Of a DNA stretch of 10,470 bases, positions 4,569 to 10,470 are shown one piece after another. Where the stretch lies: assembly GCA_026415535.1 (NCBI GenBank), contig JAOAGX010000054.1, forward strand, positions 1 through 10,470, read 5' to 3'. This DNA is from Armatimonadota bacterium. GTDB lineage: Bacteria > Armatimonadota > UBA5829. The notes beneath the pieces are model-generated. The model did not search any database. It worked only from the letters and a program-made list of their open reading frames with translations, and was not told where the DNA came from. Position 1 is the stretch's first letter; every line of letters begins with the position of its first letter. The position numbers were made by a program, and so were the translations under genes.

Positions 4569-7500
4569 ATGGGTTTTGTTCGACGCCTCGAAGGTGTTTG
4601 CATACTGCTCCTGGCCGTGTGCTTTCTCGCTGGCGCAAACACTCCATCAAATGCTCAAATAAAAGTCCCCGATCGCGTCATCAAGCCAAGTGTGCCGTCG
4701 CCTGTACCTGGAACAACAATCAGAGTCGATCTTGACAGGATCCGAGAGTCGATAGAAGCGGGCGCCAGGTCTCGCATTCCTGAACTCAAAAGGCCTACAA
4801 CGCTTTACATTGGCAAGTTCAGCCTGTCGGTAAATGCTTACTCCAACACTGGATCTTATGATGCCGTCACCAAGAAAATCACTGGCGCCTCGGGCACGGC
4901 ATGGATCAGGTTTGCTTGCAGCAGCATAAGCCCGATTCCCGAATGGCTCGGCAAACGCGCAACCCCGCTGTCGCCGGATATCAAGCGTTCGTTTCAAAGC
5001 TTTGAAATCGTAGATGTTGTCATCGACCCCACCAAACAAATCAGCCTTGGCGATGCGCACCTCATACAGCCGGACACCAAACCAGGCCAGCGCATCGAGC
5101 TAGAGCTAGCGGTCAAGAAAGAGGATGCTCAAAGCATCGTGTCCGCCAAAGATGCCGTTTTAGAAGCACTAAAACAGGCAAAAGGCGATGCTTTAGTTCG
5201 GTTCGAAAACGTGACCATAGAGGAAGTACCCGGCAAAGCTGATGTAGGCCGGATTATCAAGGGGAACGCGGTCTTTCCATCAGATCCTGCGAGTTCGTCA
5301 ACGTTTTCTTTATCGATTGAGGGTTTCACCGCTGTAGTCAGGGCGCTAACTCTAACCCCCTCCGACGCTACGGCCGACATTAACCTGATACTCCCAACTG
5401 GAATTGGCGCACCGGATTCCTGCCAGCCTCCGTCTCTACCGCTAGGAACTGTTTCCATTACTCCCGATTGCCAGTTTTATGCTGTTAAGCCTTCGGAAGC
5501 CTACGGTTCTTGGATCGCCGGCGATACGGGATTAGTAGTATCGGGAACCGGCTACTTGGCCGACTTTAGTTCCACCGAGGGTACCGTTGATCAGCCAGCC
5601 TCGTTCAAAGGTCTTCTTGTGACTAACGGCTCGGCGTCCGGTTCGGCAAAAAATCCGAAACACTCCAATACCGGCTATCTTGCAGCGGATTACTCATTCA
5701 CGTTTGCTGAGATCACCAAGGCCGGTTTCAAAGGCCAGTTGACGTCTACCGGTGCCATCGAGTTTCAAACAGTTAATCCCCTGAATTTCACAGTCAGGGC
5801 CAACGGAGCGATCATCTCGATCGTCGACGGAAAGGTTGCCGGTGGACAGTTGGGCTCTGGAACAGTCACGCCGCCGACCACAGCCGTATGCAAGGATAAA
5901 AACCCCAGCACTCCGATATCTGGGACATTCACATTGCTTGAGATTCAGGATGATCTAGACCTGATAGGCGAGATCAATTTCGGTAGCTCAGATATTGCCT
6001 GGGGGGAGCTTACTCACCCAGGACAAGAAGTTACAGCCTGGAGCCTTAAGGCAGGAACAGGTTTTCTGTACATGCCTGGTGGCCCTACCGCGACTTTCAG
6101 CCCCGACACCGGCTCGGGGTTTATGAGCTGGAGCCCGAGCACGTCGCTTTCCGCCACGCTTACGGAAATGGAAGCAAGAAAGATCAGCGGGGTCGCGTTT
6201 CCAGGCAAAAACATCGACAATCTAGCAATATATTCTCCAGATCGCCCTAGTGGAACCGCTAACCCGATTGGTTTCAGATACGTCGAAGGTTGGCTGCGGA
6301 TTGGCCATCTTGGTGTCGACGCAGTCATCAGGGGACGACCTCATCAGTGGAACCTGCCTGAACCTCTGGGCAACAAGACTCGCATAGGTTATGTTGGAAA
6401 CGATCCCTTTGACTCAGTGCTGGGCGTATCGCAGAAGGAACGCGGCGCCGAGTTCTACTTCGCTTCGAGCGCCGCCTATGATTCCGACGTCGACGGCAAG
6501 GTCAACCTTAGGATGCCTTGCAACATACAAGGGCTTGAGTTCGCCGACATGAAAGCTAGCTCTACCGCGAACTTGGTCGGCGGAAATGTGGTGTTGCCCA
6601 GTAGCGGAGTAACCCTGGACTACTGGAAATTAAAATTGGTACCCACTGGGAATCCGAGCCAGGCGGGGGTGATTAGCGTCCGAACCGGCCGCATTTTATT
6701 TACGGCGGCAGGCATTAGCGAGCCGGTGCACTTTACGAAGGCGTTTAGACTCACCTGGGGCGAGATTCTGGCCGACGGAAATATCGGCGAACTATTCTTT
6801 GACTATAACTCATTTGGCCAGACGTTCGACAAGCTAAAGTATTCGCCAAGTCACATAGCGCTGTCAAAATATGTGGCCGGCGCAACCAACGGGTATCTCG
6901 CAACTTGCGGAACGGTTTACTTCAACTTTTTCGGAAGCGCATTTGTTAATATCCGCGATGCCCGTAACGACGCGAATCTCGGCGCACCACATTACGGCCG
7001 GGAAGTGACAGTCCCCAAAACCGGTGAAGCAAGTTGTAAACCAACCAACCTGACTTTGCATGGAAAGTGGGACGACATATCAGGACGCCAACTGACCGTT
7101 CTCGATTTTCCCGATGCCACAATGGACTACAACACTAAGACACAGTGGGGATTCATCGGTACCGGCTCGGCCAACGTGGGATTCATTCATTCAGATCCAC
7201 TCGAGGCAACAATAGAGATTCGTGGCGAAGCAATTGATATATGTCTCAAGTCCACTGACACACACGACCTCGACCTCGGCTTTTGGAATGTGCTCGGTGG
7301 GATCAGACATCTCTCGGGCTGCATTAGAATCACCGGACCTACTTTGGAGCGAATGGTGATCGGCGGTTACCTAGAGCAATCCGTAAGCTCGGGGCATGGT
7401 ATTGTCGAACCGAAGGCCGGTTATGTCGTGGAGGTTGTCTCGTCCGTTACCCCTAGCACATGCAGTTTTTATATAGCAGGTGATGTTCTACTGCAGTGCT

Positions 7501-8189
7501 CAGGAACAGCGGTGGATGTGTCCGGGACAATGTTCCTAAAACATGACTTTAGCAAGCTCTCCGCCGAAGGCAGCGTGACAGCCAGACTCGATTGCAACTC
7601 CTTCCTGGCCGGTCTTGAGGGTAAAGGACAGGTCACCTGGTATGTTGATCCGACCATTCAATATCTGCAGGGACGCATCGCGATGACAATTACGGGCTGG
7701 TCCGGCGGCGCAGGTCTGGAAGGCGGCATCTTTATCGGACACAACTGCCCGAAAGCCAAAGCATGGGTCCTGCAAACCACGACGGGCAGGTTCGGCATAT
7801 CTCAGAACCAGTTGCCGGACATTCTGACCGGCGTGTACGGATACGGACAGGTGTCGTTTGGCGTCAATTGGTACATATTCGGCGGTGGAATTGAACTCTA
7901 CGCTGGGTTGGGAGCATTCTCAATTGTGCCCCCAGGCATGAGCACGGCTTGGTCTGACCTAGCGGCATTCGGACTTCCATATGTTGTTGGGAGCGCCGGA
8001 GTGTGCGTGCACGGTGAGATTCTTGGCGGTCTTGTATCGGCCGCAGGCTGGTGCAATATGACGATGGGGGGTCCCGTACCGATCACGTTCGAGGGCAAAT
8101 TTGGACTTGAAGGATGCGTGCTTTGGGTGCTGTGCGCTTCGATAGAGGTGACTGCCGGACTCGGACCCGGTGGGTTTTATATGTACTAG
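4569..8189 (+). CDS. Large exported beta-rich protein of unknown function (1206 aa)
   Basis: I do not recognise this protein. It begins with a clear Sec signal peptide: MGFVRRLEGV, then a hydrophobic core CILLLAVCFLAGA, with probable cleavage after SNA at residue 29 (next residues QIKVPD). The rest is soluble-looking and rich in Gly, Ser, Thr and alternating hydrophobic residues, which suggests many beta strands. An early part (about residues 160-300) contains one helical stretch (EDAQSIVSAKDAVLEALKQA) and a strand-like segment VVRALTLTPSDATADINLIL. About 17 cysteines are spread over the mature chain. From about residue 1030 to the end it is strongly Gly-rich with alternating aromatics (GVYGYGQVSFGVNWYIFGGG) and ends GFYMY. 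A terminal aromatic residue and such strands occur in outer-membrane barrels, but also in secreted beta-helices. It has its own strong promoter and ribosome site and is followed after 82 bases by another exported-protein gene. Coding is certain, function unknown. Confidence 0.85.
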   Translation: MGFVRRLEGVCILLLAVCFLAGANTPSNAQIKVPDRVIKPSVPSPVPGTTIRVDLDRIRESIEAGARSRIPELKRPTTLYIGKFSLSVNAYSNTGSYDAVTKKITGASGTAWIRFACSSISPIPEWLGKRATPLSPDIKRSFQSFEIVDVVIDPTKQISLGDAHLIQPDTKPGQRIELELAVKKEDAQSIVSAKDAVLEALKQAKGDALVRFENVTIEEVPGKADVGRIIKGNAVFPSDPASSSTFSLSIEGFTAVVRALTLTPSDATADINLILPTGIGAPDSCQPPSLPLGTVSITPDCQFYAVKPSEAYGSWIAGDTGLVVSGTGYLADFSSTEGTVDQPASFKGLLVTNGSASGSAKNPKHSNTGYLAADYSFTFAEITKAGFKGQLTSTGAIEFQTVNPLNFTVRANGAIISIVDGKVAGGQLGSGTVTPPTTAVCKDKNPSTPISGTFTLLEIQDDLDLIGEINFGSSDIAWGELTHPGQEVTAWSLKAGTGFLYMPGGPTATFSPDTGSGFMSWSPSTSLSATLTEMEARKISGVAFPGKNIDNLAIYSPDRPSGTANPIGFRYVEGWLRIGHLGVDAVIRGRPHQWNLPEPLGNKTRIGYVGNDPFDSVLGVSQKERGAEFYFASSAAYDSDVDGKVNLRMPCNIQGLEFADMKASSTANLVGGNVVLPSSGVTLDYWKLKLVPTGNPSQAGVISVRTGRILFTAAGISEPVHFTKAFRLTWGEILADGNIGELFFDYNSFGQTFDKLKYSPSHIALSKYVAGATNGYLATCGTVYFNFFGSAFVNIRDARNDANLGAPHYGREVTVPKTGEASCKPTNLTLHGKWDDISGRQLTVLDFPDATMDYNTKTQWGFIGTGSANVGFIHSDPLEATIEIRGEAIDICLKSTDTHDLDLGFWNVLGGIRHLSGCIRITGPTLERMVIGGYLEQSVSSGHGIVEPKAGYVVEVVSSVTPSTCSFYIAGDVLLQCSGTAVDVSGTMFLKHDFSKLSAEGSVTARLDCNSFLAGLEGKGQVTWYVDPTIQYLQGRIAMTITGWSGGAGLEGGIFIGHNCPKAKAWVLQTTTGRFGISQNQLPDILTGVYGYGQVSFGVNWYIFGGGIELYAGLGAFSIVPPGMSTAWSDLAAFGLPYVVGSAGVCVHGEILGGLVSAAGWCNMTMGGPVPITFEGKFGLEGCVLWVLCASIEVTAGLGPGGFYMY

Positions 8190-8206
8190 CTAGGGATGAT
8201 TTGTGT

Positions 8207-8226
8207 AGGAAACCAACTAGGTTCCT
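8207..8226. repeat. Imperfect inverted repeat between the two exported-protein genes
   Basis: AGGAAACC (8207-8214) and GGTTCCT (8220-8226) pair with one bulged base around a 5-base loop. There is no T-run after it, so it is not a convincing terminator. Read-through from the first gene to the second is likely. Confidence 0.3.
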
Positions 8227-8262
8227 GAAAAGCCGTTTGTGTGGGCTTCGCGCAAGGAAGAT

Positions 8263-8269
8263 GGGGTGA
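8263..8269 (+). promoter_or_regulatory. Ribosome binding site of the FN3-type gene
   Basis: GGGGTGA lies just upstream of ATG 8272 and matches the GGAGGTGA consensus at most bases. No promoter of sigma-70 type is evident in the 82-base gap, which supports co-transcription with the gene before it. Confidence 0.55.
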
Positions 8270-8271
8270 AT

Positions 8272-10470
8272 ATGATCAGGTCGATCGCGTGTGTTGCATT
8301 GCTGATCGTTGTGGCAACATCGAGTGTGCTAGGCGCAGCGGCAAAGGCGACGCCGGGCAAGACGAAGTTAGACGTATCCAAAGTACCTTCGGACATGCTC
8401 AAGCTCGCCGATATGAACGCCACTTCTGCTGGGATTGATTCGGCTGGAAAAACCTACGTGGTGCTCTTCTGGAAGAAGTTCGAGGGTGTCACGGGTTACA
8501 ACCTGTATCGGAAATTGGAGTCTGATGGGGGATATCCTACGTCCCCCCTTAACGGCAGTAAGCCCATCGCCACTGTGAAGACGTGCGATGAGCTGAAGGC
8601 AATAATCCCGGAAGGCTCTGCCGAATGGAATATGCTCTCGAATGCGTTTTCCGCCCTCGCAGCCCAGACCAAATCAGACGCAAAGACAAGTAACACAGGA
8701 AGGACAGGCGGTGCGAAGCAGTATGAAGTAGTCGTCGGCAAGAAAGCCTTGTCGCCAGCGGTCACGATCGGCAAACTCCGGCCTGATCTGATCTTAGGAT
8801 CGCTTGGTCCGTGCTGGCCTATCGAGCGCGGGCTAACACCTGAGGAAGAAGCAGCTTTCGATATGATGGCCACTGCTAATCTCAAAATACGCATCGCACG
8901 TGGTCTGGCCTACATTGATAAAACCGTTATTGCCAACACTAACTACGTCTACGAACTCAGAGGTGTCAGACCTAACGGAACTGAGGTAGTACTCGCCCAG
9001 AATGTCAAAGTTAAGGCAGGCCACTTCGTCCTACCGGACCCTCCTGGCAACATTTCGGCCACTCCAGGCGACACAAAGGTGCTGATAATTTGGGATCGAA
9101 ATCCTTTGGCGTCGAGTTACGTGGTCGGACGATCCACCAACCCTGCTGGCCCCTATCAGCAAGTCAACGGGGAATCAATCCTCTACGATATTATGGCGGA
9201 TCTAGACGGCAATCCGCTGCCTGCTCCGAAGCCTGGATTCGTTGACTACCAAAGATGGAGCGACGACGGCCAGCCAGTACCGCATGAGGTCGTCACCTCC
9301 TCAGGCACAACGGTGACCGTCGACGGCCCCGTGAACTACACGAAGTATTATTACAAAGTTGCCTCTGTGGACATCCTCGGAAGGCAGGGGCCGTGGAACG
9401 CAACGCCAGCGGCAGCTACGCCAGTCGATAAGACGCCGCCACGCGCACCTAGTGATCTGAAAGTTGATCCGTCGAGGTCGCCGGTTGGTCTAACCTTGAC
9501 GTGGAGAAAGGTTACGCTGGACTCGTTAGGCCACAAAGAACTTGACACCACCAATACCTACAGAATATACAGAGCGGACAACCTAGACGCACTGGAAAAC
9601 GTCGCCTCGCTCACGCCGAGTTCACCGCTTTTCATACACAGCTTAACCGCTAACCCATCCGATGTCGCAACCCCGACCCTGAGCTGGACCGACACAAGCC
9701 CTGTGCTTGTCCCACCCTACGGAGAAAAGGAGTTCTACTATAGAATCCAGTGCGTGGACGCGCACAACAACGTCAGTTCACCCTCAGCCGCGATCGGTGG
9801 CCGTGCTCCAGACACCACCCCGCCAGGTGGGACCAAGGTAATAGGAGCTGAGGGATATGCCGACCACATCAGGATTTTCTGGGAACCTAATACCGAACCG
9901 GACCTGGCAGGCTATCAGATATATGTGGGCATCTGTGACATGGGAAAACCCTATCGACCGGGGGAAAAACAAGTCACGATTACCCACCTCCCCGGCTGTG
10001 ACTTTGCCCTGATCGGGGAGATCTCTGTGATCGAGGCGAACAAGAGAAGAGCCGACACCGGTCGAATCTATTTCGACGATTATACTGTTCCACCTGGTTC
10101 GCCCGTGTGCTACGCTTACTGGGTTCGAGCGTTCGATACGGCGCGTAATGTTTACCAAGGCGAAGGATCAGCCGGCTGTCCCACTACTAACCAATACGTC
10201 TGCCAAAAGCTCCTTGAGGAGACTGCTCCTCCTTACCCGGTCATTTCCTCTCTCAAGGCCAGGAGTAACTCGGTGCTGATTGAATGGTTGGCATCCCCAA
10301 TTCAGGACCTGCGCGCGTTCCATGTCTATCGCTCGGAGACCGAGGATGGCTCGCCAAAGTTCATCGGCTGCGTTTTCAAGGACGGAACACTCTCGTCTAC
10401 GAAGTGGACCGGACTTGATGTCAAGTGCGATGAGATTCCGGCCGATCCAAACCCGACTGCAGTCTTGGCG
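8272..10470 (+). CDS. Exported protein with repeated fibronectin type III-like modules (3' end beyond window)
   Basis: The frame is open for 733 codons to the right edge without a stop. It starts with a signal peptide (MIRSIACVALLIVVATSSVL, then GAAAKA), cleaved around residues 22-26. Fibronectin-III-like modules are recognisable by a Trp strand, a 'Y-x-(IV)-Y' strand and Pro-rich linkers. Starts are near residues 52 (YVVLFWKKFEGVTGYNLYRK), 258 (NISATPGDTKVLIIWDRNP), 388 (PSDLKVDPSRSPVGLTLTWR), 515 (TKVIGAEGYADHIRIFWEP) and 652 (ISSLKARSNSVLIEWLASP). Linkers such as DKTPPRAP, DTTPPGG and ETAPPYP are typical of bacterial FN3 chains. The stretch between modules 1 and 2 (about residues 90-250) is longer than one module and may hold another domain or a split module. 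FN3 chains act outside the cell as spacers or binding arms, often on enzymes or adhesins; no catalytic domain is seen in the visible part. It follows the 1206-residue exported protein in the same direction. Confidence 0.85.
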   Translation, partial: MIRSIACVALLIVVATSSVLGAAAKATPGKTKLDVSKVPSDMLKLADMNATSAGIDSAGKTYVVLFWKKFEGVTGYNLYRKLESDGGYPTSPLNGSKPIATVKTCDELKAIIPEGSAEWNMLSNAFSALAAQTKSDAKTSNTGRTGGAKQYEVVVGKKALSPAVTIGKLRPDLILGSLGPCWPIERGLTPEEEAAFDMMATANLKIRIARGLAYIDKTVIANTNYVYELRGVRPNGTEVVLAQNVKVKAGHFVLPDPPGNISATPGDTKVLIIWDRNPLASSYVVGRSTNPAGPYQQVNGESILYDIMADLDGNPLPAPKPGFVDYQRWSDDGQPVPHEVVTSSGTTVTVDGPVNYTKYYYKVASVDILGRQGPWNATPAAATPVDKTPPRAPSDLKVDPSRSPVGLTLTWRKVTLDSLGHKELDTTNTYRIYRADNLDALENVASLTPSSPLFIHSLTANPSDVATPTLSWTDTSPVLVPPYGEKEFYYRIQCVDAHNNVSSPSAAIGGRAPDTTPPGGTKVIGAEGYADHIRIFWEPNTEPDLAGYQIYVGICDMGKPYRPGEKQVTITHLPGCDFALIGEISVIEANKRRADTGRIYFDDYTVPPGSPVCYAYWVRAFDTARNVYQGEGSAGCPTTNQYVCQKLLEETAPPYPVISSLKARSNSVLIEWLASPIQDLRAFHVYRSETEDGSPKFIGCVFKDGTLSSTKWTGLDVKCDEIPADPNPTAVLA

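Noticed and set aside
8207..8226. Terminator after the 1206-residue gene
   Set aside because: The stem is short and bulged and no T-run follows on either strand.

Overview
The window looks like a chromosomal segment of an environmental, Gram-negative-like bacterium of moderate GC. The evidence is a predicted lipoprotein, large exported proteins with Sec signal peptides, fibronectin-III-type modules, an RHS relic, broken transposase genes, and intergenic palindromes of the TTCGCTTCGCTCAGAATGAC kind that are scattered through many environmental genomes. Phylum cannot be fixed from this window. Armatimonadota is a guess from the general style of the secreted proteins and repeats, no more.

Layout from left to right. 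Positions 1-585 (minus strand) hold the 5' part of a TPR-containing, probably lipid-anchored protein that runs off the left edge. Positions 586-833 hold no gene. Positions 834-1292 (minus) hold the decayed 3' end of an RHS-repeat protein: the conserved RHS core end plus a short tip. It abuts two transposase scraps on the plus strand: a C-terminal scrap with a PIGSG/VE motif (about 1303-1391) and an N-terminal scrap resembling mutator/IS256-type transposases (1460-1633). Positions 1767-3656 (minus) encode an unusually long galactokinase-like GHMP kinase with all three nucleotide-binding motifs but a changed sugar-binding signature.

Positions 3657-4420 hold no gene. They contain three copies of a 27-bp REP-like element (two direct, one inverted) and a decayed ladder of about 17-19-bp repeats whose core matches the end of that element. 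A strong sigma-70-type promoter (4421-4449) follows, with an inverted repeat between its -35 and -10 boxes. It drives a rightward pair of genes for exported proteins: a 1206-residue beta-rich protein I do not recognise (4569-8189), then, after 82 bases, a protein with repeated fibronectin-III-like modules (8272 to the right edge, incomplete). The two are probably co-transcribed and may form a cell-surface or secreted assembly; this is inferred from layout and signal peptides only.

The kinase and the TPR gene point left, away from the exported pair, so the repeat-rich segment 3657-4420 separates two divergent transcription units.
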